Below, piece by piece: positions 44,845 through 53,644 of a stretch of DNA of 64,000 bases; the first letter of the stretch is position 1, and each line of letters begins with the position of its first letter. A program made the translations under genes and the position numbers. The notes under the pieces are model-generated. The model did not search any database. It was not told the DNA's origin and saw only the letters and a program-made list of their open reading frames with translations. This DNA comes from Lewinellaceae bacterium (lineage in GTDB: Bacteria > Bacteroidota > Bacteroidia > Chitinophagales > Saprospiraceae): assembly GCA_016716135.1 (NCBI GenBank), contig JADJWX010000002.1:372001-436000 (forward strand). The letters run 5' to 3'.

Positions 44845-45014
44845 CAATAAAAAGCGAAACAAAAAAGCCTGAAAGGCGCCGGGGCGTCGGCTGTCCGACG
44901 ATTTGTGTTTGGAAAATAAAAATAAAACATTTTTTGCAAATACTTGATTTGCAGGGTGAAAGGCGGCAGATAAATAATGATCCCCCAAATGTTTGAAAAA
45001 AAACTTTGACATTT

Positions 45015-45046
45015 TTTGTTTTTAAAAACCATTTGTTTTAAGTTTG
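45015..45046 (+). promoter_or_regulatory. Promoter of the S24-type regulator gene
   Basis: TTTG (45015-45018) is separated by 20 bp from TAAGTTTG (45039-45046), both full matches to the Bacteroidota consensus. The leader would be about 75 bases. Confidence 0.7.
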
Positions 45047-45129
45047 CATCATCAAATAACAACAAGATAGCCGCCACAAATTGGGGCGTTTTCCTGAAAG
45101 CCAACTCATCACAAAAAATATCAGGCCTT

Positions 45130-45864
45130 ATGATTAAAGAAGATCGCATCCTATTGAATGATCGTTTTGTTCACGCCTTCAACTTGCTGGAAGAGCGCGG
45201 CGCTATTGTTAAAAACGACCGTAGCGGAAAAGGTGTTGGCGATGTAGCAGAGAAAGTTTTAGGGAATAAGGCTTACGGACATATTATTCGCGCCTTCCTG
45301 AACCCGAAAAGCAAGCGGGTTATTGATTATGGGCAGGCACAGTCGTTTTGCCGTTCGTTCGATATAAATGAGGCCTGGTTGTTGCATGGCGTCGGCAATC
45401 CATTCGGGTTTGATGCACCGGGCGAAGCGCTTAGCGGCGACAAATTTTACGCTTCCGGAGAAGGTAATATTTTGTTTACGACTATTCGCGCCTTTGCCGG
45501 CAGCACGCTGGGCGCCGAAAGTGCAGAGGACAATACCTTCTTTTCAATCCCGGGTGTTGGCGGCACAGGTCTGGTAGCGTTCCAGATTGAAGGTAATTCG
45601 ATGGAGCCGGTTATCAAACACGGGGATATCGTAGTCTGCCGCTCTATTGAAAATCTGAATGATATCCGGGATAACGAAATTTATGCCGTACGCAGCAGCG
45701 GCAATGTCTGGGTAAAATACGTACAAAAGATCTATAACAACCGTGGGCGCGTGGTTCGTTTCAAGCTCATATCGGCGAACTATTTTGACCACGATCCTTT
45801 CGAGGAGGAGGTAAATGAAACAACCCGCTTGTATAAAGTGGTGCGTAAGATTAGCAACGTCTAA
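45130..45864 (+). CDS. S24/LexA-like transcriptional regulator
   Basis: Started at ATG 45130 (MIKEDRILLNDRFVHAFNLL) the protein has 244 residues. The N-terminal part (about 10-95) looks like a helix-turn-helix domain of the phage-repressor type, with WLLHGVGNPFG near its end. The C-terminal part is a LexA/S24 domain with the catalytic Ser in EGNSMEPVIKHGDIVV and a Lys in NVWVKYVQK. It may be a repressor that cleaves itself in response to DNA damage or a related cue. It is divergent from the parA operon with a 350-bp shared upstream region. A terminator follows. Confidence 0.8.
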   Translation: MIKEDRILLNDRFVHAFNLLEERGAIVKNDRSGKGVGDVAEKVLGNKAYGHIIRAFLNPKSKRVIDYGQAQSFCRSFDINEAWLLHGVGNPFGFDAPGEALSGDKFYASGEGNILFTTIRAFAGSTLGAESAEDNTFFSIPGVGGTGLVAFQIEGNSMEPVIKHGDIVVCRSIENLNDIRDNEIYAVRSSGNVWVKYVQKIYNNRGRVVRFKLISANYFDHDPFEEEVNETTRLYKVVRKISNV

Positions 45865-45929
45865 CAATGCATTACAAACGCCTGATATCCCAATAGCCTA
45901 AAGATTATCCTGCTGTTTATTGTTTTCGG

Positions 45930-45964
45930 AGCCTCCCGGTGTCAGTCATCGGAGAGGCTTTTTT
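45930..45964 (+). terminator. Intrinsic terminator after the S24 regulator
   Basis: AGCCTCCCG (45930-45938) pairs with CGGAGAGGCT (45950-45959) with one bulged base and is followed by six T. Confidence 0.7.
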
Positions 45965-46024
45965 GTTTTTGGAAAAGGCAGTCCCATAAGTACTTCAAAG
46001 TATTCACCCGCCGTAGATTATTAC

Positions 46025-46085
46025 TTAAACACACAGGCTCACAGGACAGAGAAATACTCTCTGTCCTGTGAGCCTGTGTGTTTAA
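46025..46085. repeat. Perfect 28-bp palindrome with 5-base loop
   Basis: Positions 46025-46052 and 46058-46085 are exact reverse complements around AATAC. It lies in the convergent gap between the S24 regulator and the pseudouridine synthase genes. The stem is far longer than needed for termination. Confidence 0.95.
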
Positions 46086-46158
46086 AAATTGGGAAGCTAT
46101 CTTTTGTACACTAGCTTATGAGACGGCCTCTTTATTTTTTTATAAAAATGGCCGGTTT

Positions 46159-46860
46159 TTAATATTCCACTCGGATCTGCTTCCACCAGGTTGTTTTCGG
46201 AAGTGGCGCAGTGATAGCCAATGGTTCCTTACGTACCGGGTGCATCAGTTCGATCCGCAGGCTGTGCAAGGCAATGGACGCATCGGCCAATGGTTCCGGA
46301 GCGCCGTATTTTAAATCGCCCAGAATCGGGCAGCCGATATTGGCGAGTTGGACACGGATCTGGTGCGGCCGTCCGGTCAGTGGATGGATTTCTAACAGGA
46401 AGTTTACACCTGCCGGCGCTTTCAGGCTGTACTTCAGCAATGCTTCTTTCGCTTGCCCCGATGGTGCCAAAAAGGCTTGGACGAGATTGCGTTGTTCGTC
46501 TTTTATCAAAAAATGCCGCAACACGTCGGTTTTTACCTTTGGGGCCCGGAGCACAATGGCCAGGTATGTTTTTTCAACATCCCGATCCCGAAAACTGGTG
46601 GTCAACCTGCTGAGTGCCTTGTCGGTTCGGGCAAACAAAACTGCCCCGCTCACCGGCCGGTCGATCCGGTGTACGGGATGCAGGAAAACAGCACCCGGCT
46701 TTGCATATTTTTCTTTCAGGTATGCCTTTCCCCAATCGGTCAGGGTCTCGTCTCCGGTCCGGTCTCCCTGAACCAGCCAGCCTGCGGGTTTGTTTATTGC
46801 AAGCAGGTGGTTGTCTTCAAAGAGGATGGTTGGCGGATTTGCTTGATGTTTGGTTGCCAC
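46159..46860 (-). CDS. RluA-family pseudouridine synthase
   Basis: The 233-residue protein starts at a GTG (46860; MATKHQANPPTILFEDNHLL). It has NKPAGWLVQGD, the catalytic motif HRIDRPVSG with the active-site Asp, and the C-terminal block PLTGRPHQIRVQLANIGCPI typical of RluA enzymes. No S4 domain is present, as in the RluA/TruC branch. It converts uridine to pseudouridine in rRNA or tRNA. The exact target cannot be told. It is a single-gene unit, divergent from mqnD. Confidence 0.93.
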   Translation of the reverse strand: MATKHQANPPTILFEDNHLLAINKPAGWLVQGDRTGDETLTDWGKAYLKEKYAKPGAVFLHPVHRIDRPVSGAVLFARTDKALSRLTTSFRDRDVEKTYLAIVLRAPKVKTDVLRHFLIKDEQRNLVQAFLAPSGQAKEALLKYSLKAPAGVNFLLEIHPLTGRPHQIRVQLANIGCPILGDLKYGAPEPLADASIALHSLRIELMHPVRKEPLAITAPLPKTTWWKQIRVEY

Positions 46861-46991
46861 AGTTTGAAAATAGGACTTGGTCGTTTTTGGCCTTTGCCGG
46901 AAAGCATAGTTTGCCGCTTGTAGGCACTACGTGTATGTTTGTTCAACGAAAATAGGCATGTATATCATATAAACAATCCAACCATCCATCA

Positions 46992-47819
46992 ATGTTAAAT
47001 CTCTGTTTCTCACCCTGCCCAAACGATACCTTTATTTTTGATGCTATGATCCACGGTAAGGTGGATACCGAGGGGCTGTCATTCGAGGTAGTGCTGGATG
47101 ATGTGGAAGCCCTTAACCGCCGGGCCTTTGCCGGACAAGCGGATGTCACCAAATTGAGCTACCACGCTTTTGCTTACCTCACCGACAAATTTGATCTGCT
47201 GGATGCCGGGAGTGCGTTGGGCACGAATTGCGGGCCCTTATTAATTGCCCGGCAGCCGATCGCTGATGCAGCCCTTCTGGAAGGCCCAATCGCTATTCCG
47301 GGTAAAATGACGACTGCGAATTTTTTGCTTAGCCTGGCCTACCCGGATGCCCGGAACAAACCGGAATACCTGTTTTCCGACATTGAAGATGCTGTAGAGC
47401 AGGGCGATGTTGTGGCCGGGTTGATCATTCATGAAAACCGTTTTACCTATCAGAATCGGGGTTTGGTAAAACTACTTGATCTGGGCGAATTTTGGGAAAC
47501 CAAAACAGGCATGCCGATACCTTTGGGCGGTATTGTCGTGCGAAAAGATTTGCCCTTGGATTTGAAGCAGGCTGTCAACCGCGTTTTACGCCGCAGTGTT
47601 GCTTATGCAAGGGCAAATCCGGAGTCAGTTATGCCCTACGTGCGGCGACATGCCCAGGCCATGCAGGATGCCGTGATGCAGGCGCACATTGATTTGTACG
47701 TTACGGATTACACGGCCGACCTGGGAGCCAAGGGCCGTGAGACCGTCCGGCAAATGTTTCAACTGGCCCTGGAGCGACAGATTATTCCTAATTATAATAA
47801 AAATTTTTTCATAAATTAA
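46992..47819 (+). CDS. mqnD: 1,4-dihydroxy-6-naphthoate synthase (futalosine pathway)
   Basis: The 275-residue protein starts MLNLCFSPCPNDTFIFDAMI, with the characteristic PCPNDTF block. VTKLSYHAFAYL and GTNCGPLLIAR then follow, and the C-terminal region has LGAKGRETVRQMFQLAL. MqnD cleaves cyclic dehypoxanthinyl futalosine to 1,4-dihydroxy-6-naphthoate, a menaquinone precursor. Its presence points to the futalosine route rather than the classical MenF-MenE route. The other mqn genes are not in this window. A terminator follows. Confidence 0.95.
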   Translation: MLNLCFSPCPNDTFIFDAMIHGKVDTEGLSFEVVLDDVEALNRRAFAGQADVTKLSYHAFAYLTDKFDLLDAGSALGTNCGPLLIARQPIADAALLEGPIAIPGKMTTANFLLSLAYPDARNKPEYLFSDIEDAVEQGDVVAGLIIHENRFTYQNRGLVKLLDLGEFWETKTGMPIPLGGIVVRKDLPLDLKQAVNRVLRRSVAYARANPESVMPYVRRHAQAMQDAVMQAHIDLYVTDYTADLGAKGRETVRQMFQLALERQIIPNYNKNFFIN

Positions 47820-47898
47820 GGAAAATTATCATTTCTGGCATAGTTTTGGAAAATACCTAATACGTGTGTAAGTATTGTTTAGAATTGAAAAAATTCGG

Positions 47899-47928
47899 AG
47901 CGCGTGAAACGTCACGCGCTTTTTTTTT
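47899..47928 (+). terminator. Intrinsic terminator after mqnD
   Basis: AGCGCGTGA pairs perfectly with TCACGCGCT around an AACG loop and runs into nine T. Confidence 0.9.
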
Positions 47929-48012
47929 GCCCGTACCCAAACTGTAGTACGGATGCGCGGCAGCGGCTGATGTGCACTGATTTTGGAATGGCGCCCGAGT
48001 GCAAGTCTCTAA

Positions 48013-48041
48013 TTTGCAATTCACATTCCTTTCTATCTTTG
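48013..48041 (+). promoter_or_regulatory. Promoter of ald
   Basis: TTTG (48013-48016), 17 bp, then TATCTTTG (48034-48041), both full consensus matches. The leader would be about 45 bases. The open frame upstream of 48092 crosses this promoter and is not coding. Confidence 0.75.
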
Positions 48042-48091
48042 CCGCGTTCTTGCCTGAATGGCCCAACGTTCAACTAAATAAAACCTTTCCT

Positions 48092-49213
48092 ATGATTATT
48101 GGTGTACCAAAAGAAATTAAATCGGATGAAAACCGTGTAGCGCTCACCCCCGCAGGGGCTATGGAACTGACCAAATCCGGGCATTCCGTTTTTGTAGAAA
48201 CCGACGCAGGGGTGGGGAGCGGCTTTGAAGACGAAGACTACATCGAAGCAGGTGCGAAAATATTGGCTACAGCCGAAGAGGTTTGGGCGATTGCCGAAAT
48301 GATCATGAAGGTAAAGGAGCCGATCAAAGAAGAATACGAACGCTGCCGGTCGGAGCAATTGATTTTCACCTATTTCCACTTTGCCTCCAGCGAAAAACTA
48401 ACGCATGCCATGCTGAATAGCGGTGCGGTATGTCTTGCCTACGAAACCGTGGAAACAAAAGACCGGCAGTTGCCCCTGCTCATCCCGATGTCGGAAGTGG
48501 CGGGCAGAATGGCCGTTCAGGAAGGCGCCAAATTTTTGGAGAAGCCGGTGAAGGGCCGCGGTGTATTGTTGGGCGGTGTTCCGGGTGTTGAGCCGGGTAA
48601 AGTATTGATTCTCGGCGGTGGGATAGTTGGCACCCAAGCTGCTAAAATGGCTGCCGGATTGGGGGCACAGGTAACGATTCTGGATATCAGTTTGCCCCGT
48701 TTGCGGCAGTTGAATGACATTATGCCGGCCAATGTGACCACCCTGTTTTCGAATGAATACAACATCCGCCGCCTGGTTCAAACCCACGATCTGATTATTG
48801 GCGCCGTACTGATCCCCGGCGCCAAAGCACCGAACCTGATCACCCGCGATATGCTTTCGCTGATGCGCCCGGGTACGGTTTTGGTGGATGTTGCCGTGGA
48901 TCAGGGCGGGTGCTTCGAAACGACAAAACCAACTACCCATGAAAGCCCGACCTATATTATTGAAGATGTGGTGCACTACAGTGTGGCCAACATGCCGGGC
49001 GCCGTTCCGTTTACTTCAACGGTTGCCCTCACAAATGCCACGCTTCCGTATGCTATGCAGTTGGCCAATAAAGGTTGGAAACGCGCCTGCATTGAAAACC
49101 CGGAATTGAAACTCGGGCTCAATGTTGTGCATGGAAAAGTCGTTTACAACGGTGTCGCTGAGGCCTTCGGGTTGCCAATGAGCAGGCTGGATGCCGTATT
49201 GGACAATGCCTAG
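48092..49213 (+). CDS. ald: Alanine dehydrogenase
   Basis: Started at ATG 48092 (MIIGVPKEIKSDENRVALTP) the protein has 373 residues, normal for the family. It interconverts L-alanine and pyruvate with NAD and ammonia. Visible features are the N-terminal PKEIKxxExRVALTP signature, the catalytic Lys region KVKEPIKEEY, a His in TYFHFASSEKL, and the NAD-binding GGGIVGTQAAKMAAGLGAQV. The C-terminal part contains DVAVDQGGCFET. The gene is followed after 28 bp by a MscS-type channel gene. Confidence 0.96.
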   Translation: MIIGVPKEIKSDENRVALTPAGAMELTKSGHSVFVETDAGVGSGFEDEDYIEAGAKILATAEEVWAIAEMIMKVKEPIKEEYERCRSEQLIFTYFHFASSEKLTHAMLNSGAVCLAYETVETKDRQLPLLIPMSEVAGRMAVQEGAKFLEKPVKGRGVLLGGVPGVEPGKVLILGGGIVGTQAAKMAAGLGAQVTILDISLPRLRQLNDIMPANVTTLFSNEYNIRRLVQTHDLIIGAVLIPGAKAPNLITRDMLSLMRPGTVLVDVAVDQGGCFETTKPTTHESPTYIIEDVVHYSVANMPGAVPFTSTVALTNATLPYAMQLANKGWKRACIENPELKLGLNVVHGKVVYNGVAEAFGLPMSRLDAVLDNA

Positions 49214-49241
49214 TTCAGGCCTGCACCCAAAACCGGTTTTT

Positions 49242-50150
49242 ATGAAATATTTGATCCTGCTGGTAAAAGCAATTGCTTTGGTTTTGCTGGTTTTGCTGTA
49301 TCTCGGCGAATTGGAACCCATTTCATTGCTGGCAGGCTTAAAGGCGCGGTACAAACTGGCGCAATACTACATCGACGTCGTCTCCGGCATTGCGATTTTT
49401 TTGCTTTTGCTCGACTTCGTGCAGGTACTGGTGGTTAACTTCTATCGCCGGAGGCACCGCATCCGGGGCGATGACAACTTTGTAGTCGGCATAGGTCAGA
49501 TTTACTCCATTGTGCTCGTTTTGGGCCTGGGCGTTGGCTTACTTTCGCTCTTTCAAATTCAGATTCGCGAGGTGCTTACCTCCCTGTCGATCATTTTTGC
49601 CGGTCTGGTCCTTTTGACCAAAGACTACGTTTCCAATATGATCAACGGGATGATTATGACCTTTTCCGGTGAGTTGAGTATTGGCGACAATATTCGCATC
49701 GGGCAGCACCGGGGTAAGATCGTTGACATTACGCTGCAAAATATCCATCTGATCAACGATGACGATGATGTGATTTACATTCCCAACAGCGTTTTCCTGA
49801 CAACGGATATTGTCAATTTCACCAAGCGCGAGATCAAGCGCACCAGCCTGGATTTTGAAATTGACTTGAAATACCTCGAAACGGTAGAAGAGCTGGAGCG
49901 TATTCTCATCGATGCTCTTCAACCCTACCAGGATCTGATCAAAGAAAACAGCTATTATCTGCGCGTTGCCGAGGTGAACCGCATGGGAGTTGTCATGAAG
50001 TTCCAGTACATCCTGAAAGAACCCAACAAAGATTTGGAACGGGCTATCCGGCGCACGGCGATTCGGCGGCTGGTCAAAATTATCAGTGGCCGCGAGAAGT
50101 TTGTGGATAAAATACCGGAGTTGCCGGATGATTTTCCGGGGCATGCCTGA
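49242..50150 (+). CDS. MscS-family mechanosensitive channel
   Basis: Started at ATG 49242 (MKYLILLVKAIALVLLVLLY) the protein has 302 residues. Three to four N-terminal membrane segments precede the pore helix region VLTSLSIIFAGLVLLTKDYV. The MscS beta domain follows with FSGELSIGDNIRIG and the C-terminal alpha-beta part. It should open under membrane tension and release solutes in hypo-osmotic shock. It is 28 bp downstream of ald and likely on the same transcript. The pore segment is less Gly/Ala-rich than in E. coli MscS. Confidence 0.9.
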   Translation: MKYLILLVKAIALVLLVLLYLGELEPISLLAGLKARYKLAQYYIDVVSGIAIFLLLLDFVQVLVVNFYRRRHRIRGDDNFVVGIGQIYSIVLVLGLGVGLLSLFQIQIREVLTSLSIIFAGLVLLTKDYVSNMINGMIMTFSGELSIGDNIRIGQHRGKIVDITLQNIHLINDDDDVIYIPNSVFLTTDIVNFTKREIKRTSLDFEIDLKYLETVEELERILIDALQPYQDLIKENSYYLRVAEVNRMGVVMKFQYILKEPNKDLERAIRRTAIRRLVKIISGREKFVDKIPELPDDFPGHA

Positions 50151-50272
50151 GCGCCATCGGCGATGCATTTGCCCATGCCTGTTTTCGGCGTAGTATGATC
50201 CTTTGCGTTGGTTTTATGTTATAACTCCATGGCAATAATGCTCCAAACTCCCCCAATCGCCACACCGTAACA

Positions 50273-52366
50273 ATGAACCAGCTCCAGCACGAAACGTCGC
50301 CATATTTACGCCAGCATGCTAACAACCCGGTGGAATGGTATGCCTGGAAACCCGAAGCATTTGAACGGGCGCGCGCCGAGCAAAAGCCGATTCTGGTCAG
50401 CATCGGCTACTCTGCCTGCCACTGGTGCCATGTGATGGAACGGGAGTCCTTTGAAAATCCGGACGTGGCGGCCTTCATGAATGAGCGATTCATCAACATC
50501 AAAGTTGACCGGGAAGAACGCCCGGACGTGGATGCGATTTACATGGAAGCCTGTCAAATCCTGACGGGCGGTGGCGGCTGGCCGTTGAATTGTTTTCTCA
50601 CCCCCGACGGCAAACCGTTCTTTGCCGGGACCTATTACCCGCCCCGGCCGGCCTACAACCGTCCTTCCTGGTTACAGGTGCTGCAGCATTTGGCCAACAT
50701 TTGGGAGACCAAACGCGAAACAGCCGTTGAACAGGCAGATAAGATACTGGAATACATCCGACGCAATGATGCTGTTTTTTTAAAAAAACAGGATTCGGAA
50801 ATTGAACTTTCCGGCGACGTGGCATTTTCCCCCGCAATGCTTGAAACGATTTTTCAAAAAATGCGCGACCAGTTCGACCGGGTGCACGGCGGCTTTGGCG
50901 GCGCCCCGAAATTCCCTTCAACCATGGCCATCCAGTACCTCCTGAACTTTCACTGGTACAGCGGTAATTACGAAGCATTGGAACATGCCCTGCTTTCGCT
51001 CGACAAGATGATCATGGGCGGGATGTACGACCAGCTCGGTGGCGGGTTTGCCCGTTATGCCACCGACCGGGAGTGGCTGGTGCCGCATTTTGAAAAAATG
51101 TTGTACGATAATGCGCTTTTAATTTCAGTTTTAGCGGATGCGTACAAACTGCTGCAATCGGCAACCCACATGACCGGACAAGCTGCACGGGCGGCGCTTT
51201 ACCGCGAAACAATTGAAGAAACACTGGATTTTGTGCTTCGGGAAATGACGCACCCGCAAGGCGGTTTTTATGCGGCCTTGGATGCCGATTCGGAAGGTGA
51301 GGAAGGGAAGTATTATGTTTGGACAAAAGCTGAAATTGAATCGGTACTACCGGCCGCGGAGGCTGCCCTGTTTTGCGCTTTTTATGGTGTGACCGACACG
51401 GGGAATTGGGAGCAAACCAATATTTTATGGCGACCGGCGACCTATGAAACATTTGCAGCCCAAAATGAACTTGCTGTCGATGTGCTCAAAGAAAAACTCC
51501 GGGCATCGCGGGTAAAACTTTTTCAGGCTCGTTCAAACCGGCCACCTCCGGGCCTGGATGACAAGGTGTTGTTGGGTTGGAATGCCTTGGTGTGTTCGGC
51601 GCTTGCCAATGCGTACACAGCAATGGGTAAAGCGGAATACCGCATGGCGGCGGAACGCGCTCTGACTTTTGTATTGGAAAACATGGCGTTGGGTGATGAT
51701 GCACGGTTGTACCATACCTGGAAAGACGATCAGCCGCAATACCAGGCGGTGCTGGATGATTATGCCTTCCTGATTATGGCCTTGCTGGATATTTGGCAAA
51801 TAACATTCAATTCGGAGTATTTAACTTTAGCAGAAAAATACACTGAACAGGTTTTGAGTTACTTTCATGATCCGGATTCGGGTCTGTTCTTTTTCACGGC
51901 TTCGGATCAAACGGATGTTGTGATCCGGAAAAAAGACTTGTATGACAATGCAACGCCATCGGGTAACAGCACCATGGTTCATGTGCTTCAACGTCTTGGA
52001 ATTGCCCTCGACCGGCAGGAGTGGCGGGAAATTGCGGTGGATATGTTGCTGACCATGAAATCGACAGTAGAACGATATCCCTTGTCATTCGAACGTTGGG
52101 CTGGGGCATTATTGAATGAAGCGTATCCATACCTGGAAATTGCAATCGTTGGTGACAATGCCTTTGAAAAAGCCCGAAAGATTCAACAGCAGTTCATTCC
52201 CAACCGCCTGTTGGCTGTCAGTAAAACAGTAACCGATGCAAACCCGCTTCTGGCAGGGAAGCCCGGTGAAACGGACGCCTATATATATATATGCCGGAAT
52301 TACACGTGTCAGCGGCCAGTCCAGTCTTTAAAAGAGTTTGATCAACTGATTCGAGCAAAAAACTAA
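50273..52366 (+). CDS. Thioredoxin domain-containing protein, YyaL/spermatogenesis-associated 20 family
   Basis: The 697-residue protein starts MNQLQHETSPYLRQHANNPV. Residues about 1-165 form a DUF255 thioredoxin-like domain with a CHWC motif (SIGYSACHWCHVM, VDREERPDVDAIYM, GGGGWPLNCFLTPDG). The remainder is an (alpha/alpha)6-type domain (KFPSTMAIQYL, GGMYDQLGGGFARY, DADSEGEEGKYYVWT). The family is widespread with no settled function. Glycan-related or redox roles have been proposed. A (TA) microsatellite at about 52280-52291 encodes AYIYI near the C terminus. The stop lies 15 bp before the porP/sprF start. Confidence 0.92.
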   Translation: MNQLQHETSPYLRQHANNPVEWYAWKPEAFERARAEQKPILVSIGYSACHWCHVMERESFENPDVAAFMNERFINIKVDREERPDVDAIYMEACQILTGGGGWPLNCFLTPDGKPFFAGTYYPPRPAYNRPSWLQVLQHLANIWETKRETAVEQADKILEYIRRNDAVFLKKQDSEIELSGDVAFSPAMLETIFQKMRDQFDRVHGGFGGAPKFPSTMAIQYLLNFHWYSGNYEALEHALLSLDKMIMGGMYDQLGGGFARYATDREWLVPHFEKMLYDNALLISVLADAYKLLQSATHMTGQAARAALYRETIEETLDFVLREMTHPQGGFYAALDADSEGEEGKYYVWTKAEIESVLPAAEAALFCAFYGVTDTGNWEQTNILWRPATYETFAAQNELAVDVLKEKLRASRVKLFQARSNRPPPGLDDKVLLGWNALVCSALANAYTAMGKAEYRMAAERALTFVLENMALGDDARLYHTWKDDQPQYQAVLDDYAFLIMALLDIWQITFNSEYLTLAEKYTEQVLSYFHDPDSGLFFFTASDQTDVVIRKKDLYDNATPSGNSTMVHVLQRLGIALDRQEWREIAVDMLLTMKSTVERYPLSFERWAGALLNEAYPYLEIAIVGDNAFEKARKIQQQFIPNRLLAVSKTVTDANPLLAGKPGETDAYIYICRNYTCQRPVQSLKEFDQLIRAKN

Positions 52367-52381
52367 AACGTATCTTTCCAT

Positions 52382-53368
52382 ATGCGAAAACTTTTTACGT
52401 GCCTTCAACTCGCTGTGGTATGCTTGTGTACGCCGCTGCTTTATGCCCAACAGGCCTCCCAGTATAGTTTGTTCCTGTTAAACCCTTACGCATATAATCC
52501 TGCTTATGCGGGAATGGAAAACACACTGGTTGCCACAGGTGTCTACCGTCAGCAATGGTCCAGCCTAAATGGTGCGCCGGAAACGCAGCACCTCAACATC
52601 CATTTACCCTTGTACATGATCAGTAGCGGTGTAGGGTTCAAGGCCGAAAATGATAACATCGGCGCACACCGGACGACACAGGCTGTGCTAACCTATGCCT
52701 TTCAGCGCGAGTTGGGCCGGAACAGTATGTTGTCGTTCGGTGTAAGCGGCGGTTTTATGCAGTACGCACTTGACGGTGGAAAGCTACGTACCCCGGAAGG
52801 CAGTTATGAGCCAGCCGGCGTTTTTTTACATAATGATCCCTTGCTTCCGGAAGGAAAACTAACCACGGGAACGCCTGTGTTTGAAGCCGGAATTTATTTT
52901 CAATGGAACGATTTGGCGCTAGGCATGGCTACACAGCCAATATTCGCGCCGGTTCTGGAAGCCGGTAATTCCGGAGGCTTCGGATTGGAGCCGGTGCGAC
53001 ATTATCTGGCGTCTTTATCTTATCAATTTGAGTTTGGGCGAAACCTGGCTATCAAACCTGCGGTTTTGCTCAAAACTGACATAATTGAGACACAGACTGA
53101 GATTTCTACAATTATTCGATGGCGAGAGAATATTTTTGCCGGCGCTTCGTTTAGGGGCATGAGCACTTCTGCCCGAGATGCGTTTGTTATTTTGGGTGGA
53201 TTGCGCCTGAACGACCGAACAACATTGGCTTATTCTTTTGATATTCCCTTATCAGCCTTAGAAGTAGCAAACCGGGGCAGCCATGAACTGCTTCTGCGCT
53301 ACGAGCTCAACAAGCCAATTGGTACAGGCAAATTGCCGCCGGTAATTTACAACCCCAGGTTTTTTTAA
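52382..53368 (+). CDS. PorP/SprF-family type IX secretion outer membrane protein
   Basis: The 328-residue protein has a signal peptide (LYAQQASQ) and the typical start SQYSLFLLNPYAYNPAYAGM. The rest is an outer-membrane beta barrel with HLNIHLPLYM and the terminal strand LLLRYEL. It lies 276 bp upstream of gldK, the same order (porP-porK-porL-porM-porN) as in Porphyromonas gingivalis. It should be the core PorP of the T9SS, anchoring the machine in the outer membrane. Confidence 0.92.
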   Translation: MRKLFTCLQLAVVCLCTPLLYAQQASQYSLFLLNPYAYNPAYAGMENTLVATGVYRQQWSSLNGAPETQHLNIHLPLYMISSGVGFKAENDNIGAHRTTQAVLTYAFQRELGRNSMLSFGVSGGFMQYALDGGKLRTPEGSYEPAGVFLHNDPLLPEGKLTTGTPVFEAGIYFQWNDLALGMATQPIFAPVLEAGNSGGFGLEPVRHYLASLSYQFEFGRNLAIKPAVLLKTDIIETQTEISTIIRWRENIFAGASFRGMSTSARDAFVILGGLRLNDRTTLAYSFDIPLSALEVANRGSHELLLRYELNKPIGTGKLPPVIYNPRFF

Positions 53369-53564
53369 CATTGCATATGCCTGCCGGCGCAAAAGCTCTT
53401 TTGCCTTCCTTTTGAAAACTATCATGCTCCTGAAACGCTGTTTATTTCTCCGAATCCAAATAAAAAAATGGTCTGTTATACAATGTCTCGTTAAAATACC
53501 GTTTGCATGCTGCTGTTTCAGTGGGCAAACGATCATGGTCAGCCAATTTTAATTGGGATTCTTT

Positions 53565-53593
53565 TTTGCATCGAATTTAATCCTCTATCTTTA
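53565..53593 (+). promoter_or_regulatory. Promoter upstream of gldK
   Basis: TTTG (53565-53568), 17 bp, then TATCTTTA (53586-53593), one base off TAnnTTTG. The start codon is 52 bp further. It would drive gldK separately from the upstream porP/sprF gene. Confidence 0.55.
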
Positions 53594-53644
53594 CGACCAC
53601 TTTTTCCAAACCGAACAATTAAGTAGGAAAACACGGGTGTTAAC

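Noticed and set aside
47999..48091. 31-codon extension of alanine dehydrogenase
   Set aside because: It spans a full consensus promoter, and family members start at MIIGVPKEIK.
52280..52291. TA microsatellite as a phase-variable switch in the YyaL-like gene
   Set aside because: The dinucleotide run is very short and near the C terminus, so slippage would have little effect. No sign of variation can be seen from one sequence.
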